DNA of 64,000 bases from Ryuthela nishihirai (Eukaryota > Arthropoda > Arachnida > Araneae > Heptathelidae), in contig JAWZYU010000019.1 in NCBI GenBank assembly GCA_038380435.1, positions 21,105,801 to 21,169,800 on the forward strand, given 5' to 3'. Below, one piece after another: positions 12,019-24,869 of this stretch (its first letter is position 1; each line of letters opens with the position of its first letter). The notes under the pieces were generated by a model. That model did no database searches. It was not told the DNA's origin and saw nothing but the letters and a program-made list of their open reading frames with translations. The translations under genes were made by a program, and so were the position numbers.

Positions 12019-12660
12019 TTCGATTATTGCATTTTATTACTTGATATAACTTAAACCTGGTGGCATCTTTCTGTATTTGTGTAATATTTCTTATAGTTTG
12101 TTCTAAATGTGGTATTAAATTTAATAATGCTGGTGTTCCACTAGGAGAAACAAATTTTATTCCCCTTTCTAATGTTATTACTTTATATTTATTCAGCTCT
12201 ATATTTGCCAAATTTATAAATTTCGTATAGCTTTGTTTCTCTTCACCAATCTGTTCTAATGTTTCTTGTGCCATTATATCATTGTGATCTAATACATCAG
12301 ATGATACAATATTTCAGTTATTGTTATGTTGCGTTTTATGTAAATGAGTTATGTTACTCCACCCCTATTACATTGCATTTTTTCATGAAATGGTTTTTTA
12401 TTTGGATTTTTAATTCTTGGTGCTTCACTAACATTTATTTCTACTTAGTATTGGCTTCTTATTTATTGTATTTATTCTGTTTTTCCTTTAATATTTCAAT
12501 TTTGCACTGATGTTTAATTTTTTTATTTTACATTATATTAAATATATTATCCATTATTTGTTCCAGTTTCATGCCGAATTCTATTTAAATACAAGTACTG
12601 CTTATACAGTATACTTGATGTTCTATTTCTCTGATACCTCCCCCTGTTTTTTCTGATAAC
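12019..12660 (-). mobile_element. Possible Penelope-like N-terminal fragment
   Basis: The minus frame 12274-12020 reads ELNKYKVITLERGIKFVSPS, then LLNLIPHLEQTIRN. An 'xLLxxGLKFxPxP' pattern is typical near the N-terminus of Penelope-like proteins, but the match is short and no RT follows. The remainder up to 12660 is AT-rich with broken frames. Tentative. Confidence 0.35.
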
Positions 12661-12789
12661 TGCATTTAATAATTTACATTCAGTGTGTAATATTTATCAT
12701 ATTTTTTCCTTGGAATTTGTAAAAAGTTTGGGATTATATTATGATTTTTGTAGGTTGTTAAAAAATTAAGCAGCTGAATTCTTGGTTTT

Positions 12790-14160
12790 CTCTGATAACC
12801 CAAAAGGGAAGTAAATGAGAGATGAACATTTATAGGAAGCCTACATATATACCAAATATTATTCCAGAGAATTTGCCACACCCAGGCAACTATAAAAAAA
12901 ATCCATTTTTAATTCACATTTTCTTAGAGATTAGAGATATTTGTTGTACTAAAAAATTTCTCAGAGCTGAATTACATTACATTTAAAGATTCAAAAAACA
13001 ATCAAGTATAAGTTTAGTACAAATACTCAATTAACCACAGCACAAAGGACACAACAAAAAATAAATTATACAATAGCTTTTTCCATATATACCAAAATTT
13101 TCGGAAGTATTGCAAAAAAAAAATCTTTAAAGATAGCAAATAATATAAAAACATTAATAATTAATGATAGAGATTATAGTACAGCAACAGTGGGGGGAGG
13201 TCTATTTAATAGAAATAGAGGATGATAATAAATTGAGTAACAAAAATAAATATGTAGGAAAAAACATACTGTCAGCTCACAGCACGACTGAATGAACATC
13301 AACATGACTTAGAGAATAAACTATGTAAAACAGCATTAACGCAAACTATCTTACCCTCTAATTTAAATAATTATGCATTACAATCAAAAATTATCACGTC
13401 ACAGGGAACAAAAATGCAACTAAATTAAATGGAAAAACCTAATAATATATTTAAATCAAAATAATTAATGTAATATGTATATCAAACGGATACCATCGGC
13501 ATGGAAATTGTTATTGAATCACATCACAGGTAAAATGCTGAATACCCGATACAAGGAAAACCTTATAAATTACGATGCAAATCTCAGAGATAGCACACTG
13601 CCTTATGAACAAAATGCGGGTTGTAGTGTGGGATTTTAAATGATAAATGTTGTGATCTGTACCATGTACAATTTTAAATATTTATTTAATTAAATATGTT
13701 AAGTTTATGAATGTGAAGAGCAAAAAAGTTAATATATGAGAGAAGAAAAAGTGAGCAATCCTGCTATGATATTGATATAACATTTAGAAAGTAAGTGAAT
13801 AAAAAGGGACCGACATTTCACCTTAACTAAAAAGGACTAGTGTACCACGAGTGAAAACTACAAGATATGGAATTTATATCTACAAAAATCAAGTGCACAT
13901 ATCAACCCTTGAGGAAACAGATGGATAGGATTGCATGTATCAGCCATATTAATAACAACTTTGGACTAGCAGTGATAAGCCTTTCTTGCTCTCTCATAAC
14001 TTTAATTTCTTTAAAATATTGTCAACCAATAATAAATAGCATAACAAGTTTGCTGTCATCTTCCTTATAGTGTGTAAGGTATAGAAAGAAAGTAACTTGT
14101 ATTGGCTCATTCACCATCATAATATTGTAACAGTGATTGTGTAAATGAAGTACATAAGTA
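12790..14160 (-). repeat. Right arm of the 1.3-kb inverted duplication
   Basis: Reverse-complement counterpart of 6085-7410 (see that entry). Spacing between the arm and the nearest LINE end differs on the two sides (about 0.1 kb left, 0.8 kb right). Confidence 0.8.
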
Positions 14161-16873
14161 TGGTTACATCAGCCAAATATGCTAATCTTTGAGTCCAAAA
14201 TGGAGTCATTCTAACAGAAAGCAATATTAAAAAAGTGGTCCATAAAGAGCATTTGTGTTTCATTGTTTAATTTAAAAAGCCTACATAATTCAAGAAGTCT
14301 AATCAACATATTCACTTAAGATAGACTTTTGACCACAGAGTGAAGTATAACATGCTACCTATTTATTGAAAAAGAAAGATTCCTGCACTTGAAGGTTGAG
14401 CATTTATGAGTTCTACAGACTTTTTTTTTTGCCTCAGTGAAGTTACTTAGGCTAAAAGAAGTCTATATCTTAAGAGTTGCACAGTCAAGATATGGGAAGG
14501 AGGGTGAACTCTTTTAAAACCATTCAATATAAACTTAAAAGTAATATTAAAAAAAATTCCAAAGGAGGAGGAGTTTAAAACCCCTTAGTGTAACAGCAGA
14601 GAAGGGGAGGGAAGCCATTGACAAAATTATGCTGTTACCTGCAATGGTAGGAGGCCTGATTCCCATGCTAAGGAAATCCTTTTTCTTTCTGTATGCACGA
14701 CTCGCCTCTATCTTCAGTAAAGTGACACAATGTAGTCACTTCACCGAAGATGGAATGCTGTCCTTGGTCTGGAAAACACCCGGGGTTTGCTCCTAAAAAT
14801 GTTTCGCATGCAAATAATTTAAATGGCAAGCTAAAAAATTTCGTTGCTCAATGCCAGAGATTTTAATGCAGACAATGTACGAGGAAGCATCAGAGTGCCT
14901 TGAACAGAGCTTGGTTGCCAGAGTGGTACCTAAGGCCCATATGGAGAGGTAAACAGCAGTGGTCTGATGTGCCATATAGAGATTGGTCAAGCAGCTGCAA
15001 ATAAAAGAGATGGAGTAAGTTAGACTCCATCTCCTTGAAAAGCTTAAGAGATAGGTTGCATTTCTCATCAATAGATAAGAACAAATTAAGACCACTTAGA
15101 TTAAAGGATTTGATTTAGCTTGAAGATCAGATGTTCAATCTCAAATCTACATAGATTATGTAGACAATCACAGCATTAATTTTGTGATCCAGTCCTATGT
15201 TGTCTGCTTCAGTTAATAAAACACAAATTTTTTCCATTACACCACCACTTGGAACAACCACTCCTACTCAGGACAACCATTTTTTTTTTTTTCAACTAAT
15301 TATTTCAAGTGTTTCTTATCTACAGGATTTTTTTCTGTGATACTTTATTACCGAATCTTAATATCTATTAATGTGATGGCACAAATGAGCATGACCCGAA
15401 ATAAAATAGCAATGAACTGCAGGAGGTGAGTCACCGTTTTGTAGTGACCATGTGACACTTGATTGGCTGATTCTTCCAATGCAACCAATAGTCAAAGATC
15501 TTGTTACTTAGGGAAAATCTTCATTTGATTACGCCATGCTCAACAAGCCTAAACTTTCCTGGCAAGATATGTTTGAACTGGGTTGGATGGAAGGATATTT
15601 ATGTATGAATAGTTTAAAAAGTACATTAGATACGAAAATATAAAGTGTGTTGAACATTTGATCTACAACAAAATACTAATAATACATTTTAGCATAGCAT
15701 TTAAATCAGCAATGCTTAGCTCAGTTGGCTAAGTGCATTTTTTTACTTACAACTCCATGGTCCCCGGTTTGATACCAGCAGCTTTTTTTTTCCCCCAGCC
15801 TTTTTTTTACTATTTATTATATTTTTAAGTCACTTTTTTCATTATAAAGTAAATTAACACATATGTAATAATAAAAAATATATGTATAAGTAATATTATA
15901 AATTAAATATACACCAAAATAGACAACTGTTCAAGTAATAATTTATTTATGAGTAATTCAGTTTAAAATAACTTAAATTTATAATAGGAATGGAATGAAA
16001 AAGTAGCAAACCTATGTATTAGACATTTTTCATGAATAGTTTTTTTAAAATTCTACTAGAATGGTGGGGAAAAATACACAGTGGTAATAATTATAGAGGA
16101 GGGGTGAAATACTGAATGAAGTAGAAAGAACAAGAATGCTTTTACAACTTTTTATTTAAAATTTTTTTGCTAAATAGTGCATTTTGAGAATAGCTGGGAA
16201 AAAAAAGTGAATATAGGCATTATGCAACACCTTTTCAGTTTGTTTAGATTAAATTGAAACCATGCATATCCCTAAAATTTTTTGCTACATCTGGGCCCTG
16301 TCTGTGCTAAGTACCGTACCAAAATATTTAGTCAAAAACCACCACTGTACTTTACTAAAAGTGCTATTGTTACTGTTCATATTGCATTCCTTTTTAATTT
16401 CTATGGAACTTGATCCAAAATGAATCAGCTTATCAAGCTTTGTCAATAGAATTGTCTGCCAAGGAACTAAAATGATGACATATATTGAAAAAAAGTATGT
16501 ACCGATTTGTGAGCAATGTCTTGGCCAATTCTCTGGGTCACTATTCATTTACATAGGTTGCAAGAAAAAAAATGAAGCTGTTGGTGCTCATCAATCTCCA
16601 TTCATCTTTTTAGTTTTAGCAGATAATTGTTTGTTTTAGAGATAAATGAAAAATTCTTTTTAGGTTAGATAGGAATTGATAAAATATTATGATTCACACT
16701 TTTTAAATCTGCCGAAAACTATAATTTCATTCCTCTAACAGTGGAAAAATTTGCAAATTCCAAAATTTCAAACAAATATTGCAAATGACATATTTAAGCT
16801 AGAGATTTTAAATTTTGATGGTGGAATGTGAACGTCATGATGTTTCCATTGGCAATCTGTGAGTGTGACCTCC
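14161..16873. other. Intron sequence, mostly unrecognised
   Basis: Contains a small hairpin at 14711-14750 (cttcagtaaagtgac / gtcacttcaccgaag). A degraded tRNA-like stretch at 15705-15782 (ttagctcagttggctaagtg ... ccccggtttgataccagc) is probably a SINE head. A segment around 15885-15965 recurs at 50720-50800. No protein families seen. Confidence 0.5.
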
Positions 16874-17654
16874 TGTAACGCTCCAAAGATTTTAAATACT
16901 TTTAAAGTTTGGACCCTTTGTCTGATCCAATAATTATTCAAGCTCCGGATAGCTAAGTCGGGCGCCGGGCAATAATTAACAAATTGCCAAAAATAAAGTT
17001 CAATTAGGGTTCGAATACCAGCGAGAGTTACTTAACAAGTAAGAATTCAAAAATTAAATGATTGTCAAACTTCTATTTTTACTTATAATCAAAACAATTA
17101 ACGTTGCTCAAGAGAAAAAATAGTAAAGATTCAAAAAGGGTTTATATAACAAACAACTTTATTTCCAAAATTATTTCAAACACTCACCCAAACTTCAATG
17201 AAGAAGATACTACATCATTTCTATCTCACTACAAACTGACAACTAACAAACACTCTTCTACTCTGCCTTCTCTTCACAATTCTATCAACTTGTCAACTGA
17301 CTCTACAATTCTAACTGACTCCAACTCCTCACCAACTACTTCTGACTACTGTGACTAACATGTCACGGTTTTAACAAGCGCACAGGCTTAGCAACACGTG
17401 GTTGTCGCACTGGTAAAGACATTTGCATAAAACAACAAGCGCGCAAGCTATGATGCAAGAGTGGGAGTGTCCTTGTACACACACGCTTTAGCGGGTGACA
17501 TTCGGAAGTTCGGGGTTGTGCATGCGCAACTCCTATGCTCTTGGAAACGAGCACTGTGATGCCAAAAATGAAATAAAATCCCCAAAATGATAAATATAAC
17601 GTAAATTAAGCAAAACTGGTTAAGGTAAAGTAAAAGTGAATGAGGGGCATCACA
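16874..17654 (-). mobile_element. Solo LTR, 781 bp, 4-bp target duplication
   Basis: The ends are TGTAACGCTCC and GGGGCATCACA on the plus strand, the classic 5'-TG...CA-3' form, flanked by CTCC on both sides (16870-16873 and 17655-17658). The interior is richer in CpG than its surroundings. On the minus strand an AATAAA lies at 17158-17163, so the retrotransposon most likely ran on the minus strand. No gag-pol sequence flanks it, implying recombination to a solo LTR. A 4-bp duplication would fit a Ty3-like or related element; the family is not identified. The open frame at 17104-17358 is within the LTR and has no known domain. Confidence 0.75.
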
Positions 17655-18139
17655 CTCCATCACTCTGAAGCTTCAAGACACAGGGTTTCTATATAATCCA
17701 ATTTGTGATTATTTGTCCAGAGTAGGGAACATAGGAGATAAGTTCAAGTTGTATACAATCAGAATCTGCAGTCTTCAACTCTGTAAAAGAATTTATTTGC
17801 CTGGTGTTCTGTCTGGAAATGGTCAGTTGAAATATTATAAACTTCCTCTGACCTGCAGAGCATTAACATGCATATGAACCCACAGTCAGTCAGATTAGGA
17901 AGAGGTACTGAGAGGTGCATTTTTAGCACTTCCCAAGTCCCCATTGATTATACATGTTGATAGAATCCAAATCGATAGGACAGAATTGGCTATATCTGTT
18001 TTTAGTCATTTTGGATGAAGCTACAGTGGTGGTTTAGTACAACACATAAAACTTCATTTTAAAAAAATAGAAATTAATGTTTTAAATTTTTCTTACATAA
18101 CTGATTACTACATAACATAATTCCCCGACAACTTTTTTT

Positions 18140-18840
18140 TAATAAATTACAATTTCATAGTATGCATTGTGTGAACAAAATTTCTTATGAATGCCCTGAT
18201 ATTAAACAAATTATGACTACAAAATACTTGGGAGTTCTAATAGACAGCAATTTGAAATGCAAATCACATGTTAATATGCTTGTAAATAAAATACGATTTT
18301 ACTTTAGTCAGATTGTATCATTTAAGAAAAATTATCTCTGGAAGATTTTTAATTACTCTTTATTTTGCATGGATACAGCCTCTTATAAAATATGCTTTAA
18401 CTAGCTGGGGAGGTACTTATATAAATATTATTGAAAGTGTTAGTAAAGTACAATATAAATTCTTAAAAGTTATGACATTTCATAATGAAATCTATATGAC
18501 TAAAGTTATTAATGATTATAAAATTCTTAGTTTGAGATCATTATATATATACACAGCAGCTGTTTTTATTTTTAAAAATCCAACAATTCTACAAGTTAAA
18601 TATAAAGATTATGCTACTCGTCAATCTGGTCTTTTATTTGTAATCCCTAAAGTAAAGAAAGAAATTGCTCATAAACACTTTTTATTTTTAGCTCCTAGAA
18701 TATATAATTCCTTACCCAAAGAAATTAGAAATGAATGTTCATATAGTGTTTTTAAATTGAAAGTGAAAAATGTTATTTTTACTTTTTCAAATATTGATTA
18801 TTACTGTAAAGTTATAGAATAATATTTTGTTTTTAACATA
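18140..18840 (+). mobile_element. LINE reverse transcriptase C-terminus, 5' truncated
   Basis: Frames at 18162-18404 and 18313-18822 overlap through one frameshift. They contain TTKYLGVLIDSNLKCKSHV, then IQPLIKYALTSWGGTY, FLFLAPRIYNSLPKEIR and FKLKVKN. YLGVxID and the YG/WGG block belong to the RT thumb, and LPKEIR lies near the end of CR1/Jockey-group ORF2 proteins. The AT-rich 3' UTR seems to extend to about 19080. No RNase H. Exact clade not determined. Confidence 0.82.
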
Positions 18841-19084
18841 ATGACACATATTTTTTGTCACTAAATACATTTCTCTGAATCTAATAATTCATTTTGGCAC
18901 CCTAAATGAGCAAATTGCTCAAACCATATCTCCTGATTTTGGTATCTTAATATTGATACCATAACATAAACCAAATGTAAATTTTATTTTATTTATTTTG
19001 TTTATATTTATTCTTTTTTGAATTGTGGTAATATTGTTTTCTGTATATATATACATGCAAGTCTTTGTATTGCACTGTTATTTT

Positions 19085-21190
19085 GTTCTTATTAAATTAT
19101 TATATCTTACAAAAATATATAATTCAAATTTCAAAAATAATACTTTTCCATTCATTACATATTTCCATTTGCTATGATATAATATGTTAGAGCAACCTGA
19201 TTGCCATTTTTAGACATCATACATGGTAAAGCTGATTTACTGGTTTCTGTTTCTCTCCATTGAAGCAACCTCCTGATTTAAGCTCACAAGTTTGATATAA
19301 ATTATTGTGACCTAATTTTTTCCTTCAAGTTTCAAAATTCTCCCAAAAATTAACTAAAAACTTTCTAAAATTAGAAAATTTGGCAGCAATTACGAAGTTC
19401 ATACACCTTTTTTTTTCCTGCTTTACTCTCTTTTTTCTGCCTTAAACCTATTTCATTACTTCTAGAATTATTATTATCATTTACCCAAGCTTCTATGCAA
19501 GAGCTCCCTCTAGCAAAACAAAAACCATAACTTGTTTGTGTAAACTTGTAGCCTAAACTAGATCAGAGTTGAATAAGATGCAGATGCCATTAATTACTTA
19601 CATATGCAATTCAGGTGTTCAGTGGCTTGCATGGTGGATTGTTTATAACATTGGATATTAACCCCATTCATTATTTTATTTATATTTTTATAACTAAACA
19701 TCCATTTTTATTTTATACATTTATACATCATCATCGATTTTTCAGAGTTATGCTACATAACTGGCTATGATTGGCTGGCTTTCAACTTGTTGCTGCAGAT
19801 ATATCTTTTTTTAAGATTGCACTAGGTTATATAATTTTCATTTCTTCATTTTGCAGTCATACAACTTTTATCTGTTATTATTTCCTGAGAATGAATGAAA
19901 TCTTAGATATGAAAGGAAAAATAATTTCCTTGGCATGGAAATCAGGCCAGCCTGCTTCTATGGTTGGGAGATAATAATGCAACATCTTCAAGGTTTTGTA
20001 TCCATTTTCTGTCATTATATATGTGGAGGGGTTTGACTCCTCAGCTTATATAATGGTCTGATATATATATATATTACATCCCTCTCTTACATCCAAAAAT
20101 TTCATTTTATTTTTTTAAGTATATACTGAATGGTTTTAAAAGAGTTTACCCCCATCCCCAATATCTTGGCTTCCATATTTATGAGGATATTAATGTTTAT
20201 CAGCAATCAGCCAATATCCCCAAATATTCAACACCCAAAGAAAAAAAAATGCATGAAATAAAAAAATAGCCAAGAAAGTGTTCCTCCATTTCAAAACCAG
20301 GGCAGAAAATCCCATGAATGTGAGCAGTCCAAATCACCTTGTGTAACATTGGCCCCTGTTTTAAAATATATCATACAGAGAAGAATTATAAAATAAAAAT
20401 CACATATCAGGTAAATATTACATTGTTCAGGAAGAAATTACCTTTCGATTAATATATAATTTGATTAATATATATTTTACTGTTTTTAACCACCAGGTTT
20501 TCCAAAATTAAGCCTTAACTGCATAATCAGATCTATTTTTTTACTATATCATTGTGAAAAAGTGTCATTAAAATTAATATATTTGTAATTTTTTTTAATT
20601 CACCATTATATTCTGTTTAATTTAGCATATAACACGACCTATTTCTGTTTATTGGTTATTTATTTAAAAAATCTAAGAGTGACTTGTTTATTTAACTCAG
20701 TACAATGGGCAAAAAGGGTGAATTTTTTTCAAAATATAGTTTTTTACTTTTTTCTGCAGAAAATCACCAAGAAACGAAATATATAAATAATAATAAAATA
20801 AATATCTCCTCAAGCAGCTGCTTGTCGTAGAGATCTGACAGGAGGTTGTCAGTTTATATGCCATAGTAGGTCTGTGAGGATGGAAGGACCTTAGCAGAAA
20901 AACAACACAAACATCCATGCCTTACCCGGGGCTCAAACCATGGTCCTTAGATCAGTAGCCAAGTGTGCTAACAACTTGGCCACGGGATGGCCTAACAAAC
21001 TAAAAAAAAAAGAGTAATATTCTTGTTTAAAGTAAAAATTTATTCTTCTGTTATTCAGAAATAGTATTTCATTCATGTGCATTAGAGTTATTTTTGTTCA
21101 TTAATTTCTTTTAAATAAATTTTTATTTACATTGCACACATGCATTTTTTTACTACAGGACTCTAAAAAAGCCCTATTAAAATTTGTCAT
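19085..21190 (+). repeat. Unclassified 2-kb interspersed repeat, copy 1
   Basis: Recurs at 29395-31580 and 63110-64000 in the same orientation. Shared landmarks: cctcctgatttaagctcaca (19269), tgctacataactggc (19752), acttgttgctgcag (19784), and tgcatttttttactaca (21142). No coding frame. A SINE-B copy is inserted at 20800-20991. Confidence 0.75.
20800..20991 (-). mobile_element. SINE-B, tRNA-derived
   Basis: Minus strand: head CCATCCCGTGGCCAAGTTGT, B-box-like GGTTTGAGCCCCGGGTAAGG, tail GACAAGCAGCTGCTTGAGGA. Two positions in the B box are mutated relative to the 49.7-kb copy. Confidence 0.85.
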
Positions 21191-21680
21191 CTTTTTCATT
21201 AAATATTTGGTATATATTTATCTCATATGACATGTTTATGTCATATGAGCCTTTGTCATATGTCATATGAGCCATGTTATGTCATATGAGCCTTTGTATT
21301 TTACATTGAGCCTTTGTATTTTACATGTCTACAACAAAACATTGGCTCCATTTCATAACAGAAAACAACCCTTTTAAGTACATCTGTATAAAAAAATAGT
21401 CACATCTTAATTTTATTAGAATTCTGGTAAAAATGACTCAATCCACTTATGTCTAATTAACGGACATGTACATTAAATGGTTGTGGTATCTGGACTACAA
21501 TAATATTTTCATCATCCTACAGTAAAAAATCAGTATATTACTATGACAGAACACAAAAAAAAAACTATGTAAAGCACCCTCAGCACTGTAAAATCACTAC
21601 CTCAGACCTATGTTTTTGAACTTGGTGATTTTTGTCTGAAAGCCAATGATTTACAGAAAAAATTAAACAAAAACAATTAC

Positions 21681-22148
21681 CTGAGAAGGAGAAAAAGAAT
21701 GCTGTTTGGTAGACAATTCCTTGCCTGGTGTCACTGAAAACAAGGATGTATACAAGCTAGGCATTGGTGTAGGATTTACAGTAGACACTGATGTAGAATT
21801 TACAGTAGATACATGTGTAGGATTTGCAGAAGTGATACTTGCAGAATGAAGTTCAATTGTCAAATGTGAAAGTGTGGTATGGTTATCACTGCCTGCAAAA
21901 GTTGGATCTGCAGATATAATAGATTCTATATCTGATAAAAGATCTTTTGCATCTATATTCACAAGTTCTTCCACCAACTGTTCATTATATTTAGGCGAGT
22001 CCTCTGCAATCCTACAGTTCTCAGATAAGCAATTTGGTAGAATGTATTCTGCCTCACTGGTGCAATGATCTGTTTCTGATTTCACAATATATGCACAATT
22101 CTTTCTTCTCTGTTCTTCGGGACATTCAGAAGATAGTTGATTCCATTT
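21681..22148 (-). CDS. MYB-like: Myb transcription factor, exon 5 of 7, ending in FSPSQ
   Basis: 468-nt exon (156 codons, phase 0 in and out) on the minus strand. It begins KWNQLSSECPEEQRRK and ends HSFSPSQ at donor GTAATTG. FSPSQ followed by FLN from the next exon is a hallmark of animal Myb C-termini. The middle is lineage-specific: an acidic stretch (EELVNIDAKDLLSDIES) followed by a degenerate repeat of about 10 residues (SANPTHVSTVN, STSVSTVNPT). An oddity is that the proposed acceptor (ttaaaaaaag) has no pyrimidine tract. The in-frame stop just upstream (TAA) and the phase fit with exon 4 support it, but an acceptor slightly further inside the exon is possible. Confidence 0.88.
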
Positions 22149-22432
22149 CTTTTTTTAAGTTAAGTTCCATTTAGTAAAATGCAGCAAATCTCTATTAAAG
22201 TTTTTGAAGCAACAAATAAATTATTTTCTGTAATCCAAGTGGTAAAAGTGTAAAATATTATTTAATGCCAACTGTAAGCAACTAGTGCCCATTTCAAATT
22301 TCATCTCAGCAACATTTTTACTGCTTTTAAAATTTTTATTCACAAATAAAATATTTTAGTAAGTATTAATATTCAAGCACAATCATTGCAATAAAAAACT
22401 TATTAATTAACATAGTATGGTAGATTAATATA
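22149..22432. other. Intron sequence, nothing recognised
   Basis: AT-rich; no repeat or coding assignment. Confidence 0.5.
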
Positions 22433-22770
22433 TGTAGAAACTTAAGACAAATAGATTCAGTTACTTGTGAGTAAATATCCTAATATTCGACCCCTGACTG
22501 GAGTAGTCATCTGAGGAGGTTGCCAGATCAGGAGTAACAAAATTCCTTCTACATCATTCATGGTGCCATATGTTGACTGTATTAGTAATCCTTCTTCTGC
22601 TTTTCTTATGAATGCATTTTTTTTTTCTTTTTTAATTAATGTTGCTGTCTTCCAGTCTATTTTATGATTAGTTTTTTTTTATGTCTGTCCAGTCCTGTTT
22701 TGTTTGTTTTTATTGCAGCTTTGTGTTTTTTTATTCTTGTTTCTAGTGTTCTCCCTGTTTCTCAAATGTA
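22433..22770 (-). mobile_element. Penelope-like element tail, left arm of inverted pair
   Basis: Minus-strand frames read NHKIDWKTATLIKKE and AFIRKAEEGLLIQST, the segment that follows the GIY-YIG core in Penelope-like proteins (usually xHxIDWxxxxILxxE...RxxxEAxxI). The same tail occurs in the opposite direction at 22815-23178. Confidence 0.7.
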
Positions 22771-22814
22771 TAATGCATGTAAAATGTATGGTACATTAGA
22801 GAAACGGGAAGAAC

Positions 22815-23178
22815 ATAGAAATAAGAATAAAAGAACACAAAGCCACAATAAATAAATAAAAAAAAAACAGACCTGAACAGACACATAGAAAAAACTAATC
22901 ATAAAATAGACTAGAATACAACATCAATAATTAAAAAAGAAAAAAAAAATGCATTCATAAGAAAAGTAGAAGACAGATTACTAATACAGTCAACAGATGG
23001 CACCCTGAATGATGTACAAGGAATTTTATTACCCCTGATCTGGCAAACACTTCTACAAAAGAAAGTTCCAACAAAGTTGTAACCTCCTCGGATGACGACC
23101 ACAGCCAGGGGTAGAAATATTAGGATATTTACTCACAAGTATGTGAATCTATTTGTCTTAAGTTTCTATGTATATTAA
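22815..23178 (+). mobile_element. Penelope-like element tail, right arm of inverted pair
   Basis: Reverse complement of 22433-22770 with extra small insertions (for example cacttctacaaaagaaagtt near 23050). The centre, 22771-22814, is atgcatgtaaaatgtatggt-like and not repeated. The outer borders match: tatgtagaaacttaagacaa at 22433 and its complement ending at 23176. Confidence 0.7.
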
Positions 23179-24869
23179 TCTATCTATTCTAAGACAGACA
23201 TGAATACAATTACTATAGTTTGGTAAGCAAACATGAATATTAATAATGTACAGTGACAATAATTCCTAATGACCAAAACAAAAATGAATAACCAAAATAT
23301 ATTAAACTTAAAAAAATAGAAGTGACATTCAAGTGGGCATACTAGATATCTAAACAATAATTTTGGCATCAATGAGTAACTATTTTATTTACCACATTAA
23401 AGACATAAAAAGAATGCATTATTAATTTCCCTTTAAAATTAGGTATTCTAAAATGGATTTGAATGTAAATGTTCATCTGTTAGCAATATCTTTATATTCA
23501 ACATTTTGTGTCTATAGATGAATATATTTTATCATTATAAGTTTATACTGTAGATTGATCATAGTATTATTTTGAAAGATATTCCAGTATTTATATATAT
23601 AAAAGCTTATTAAGTGGCAAAAGTTACTGAAAAGAAAAATAATACTTGCATTTACAATATGAATTGCATGTAAATGAAAAATTTACATATGCAGGTGTGA
23701 ACATTTGTATGTTTAAAAGAAAATAAAAAGGTGCAGAATGTATAAATGTGTCTCTTACATACACAGAATGTCTAATACTGCACGAACTCCACATAATATG
23801 ATTTCTTAGTCAAAAACAAAACCAAAATATTCATGGCCATTTTTCAAAATAGACTATAGTTAACAAATAAAACAGATTTAAAATTGAATGACTGAATTCT
23901 GATTCTCAAAAATATGCACTGATTGATTGGTATAATGGAAAATTCAATGCCAGACATAATGAACAAGTTGTCTGACTAAAGTACATCAAGATGAAAAAAA
24001 TATTCAGAAAAGACACACATACGAAGAAATACAGTGGAGTACCAAGCAGGTAATCTCAGGCTGACAAAAAGTTGATTTCACCATATGACATACACAAAAC
24101 AGTGAAGAAACTGTATCAAATAGCAAACCACACAACCTTGTAATACATCATAGGTTTGAAGATATATAAGAATATATTTTCAAACCTATGGTATATTACA
24201 AGCTATTGGCTTCAAATTTTGTATAGCCCATATTAGCAAATCTAAAAGCATTACTTGATAAAATATGCTGATGAACAACAGCAAGATTGCCTGACAGGGA
24301 AAAGGAAGGGCATCCTACTCACAAAAGTAAAGCTAGGACACACCAACAAGGATCTGCAGAACACAACTGACTATGTATGCAAGAAAACTCTTTTTTTCAT
24401 ACAGGATCAGTTTTTCTTTAGCTGATACTTGCACATCAAGATTGATTATATGCATAATGAATATCCCATTAAGCTTATAAAAGCCAGTCACAATCGTATG
24501 CTAGTTAGAAAGTTATCAATGAATCTCAAGTAATTTACACTGTGTATATATCAAACTTATAATCAAGTACTTTGTGAGTACTATGATATCCATTATTATT
24601 TGGAGAATGTCATAGCAATTCATTCCTAACCAAGAATATTCCTAGAGGTACCCATGCAATGCCAAGTCCAGTGGAATAGCATGGATTTATTCAGGCTATG
24701 TTAATGAGAGACACATTGATCGTTTGGACAACAATGACCAAATGTTATGTTCTTTAAAATATTTCACTCTAAAATTTTGCATAATCGTAATAATCTTAAT
24801 TTTTTTTCAAAATTCTACGATTTATTTCTTGGAAGAAAACACATGCAAAATAGATTATATTTCACTTAT
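23179..24869. other. Intron sequence with one short hairpin
   Basis: AT-rich and without recognisable genes. A 66-bp hairpin at 24136-24201 pairs cataggtttgaa with ttcaaacctatg. A related gggtttgaagatataggaat string occurs at 56612, at the edge of a mariner relic, so the hairpin may be a small mariner-derived MITE. Confidence 0.5.

Noticed and set aside
14793..15095. 100-codon minus-strand frame
   Set aside because: No recognisable domain, no splice context, overlapping alternative frame of similar length.
16950..17030. A-box and B-box-like pair suggesting a tRNA-derived element
   Set aside because: Lies inside the LTR borders, with no paired stems between the boxes.
17104..17358. 84-codon plus-strand open frame
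   Set aside because: Lies within the solo LTR, low complexity (S, T, N rich), and opposite to the likely LTR orientation.
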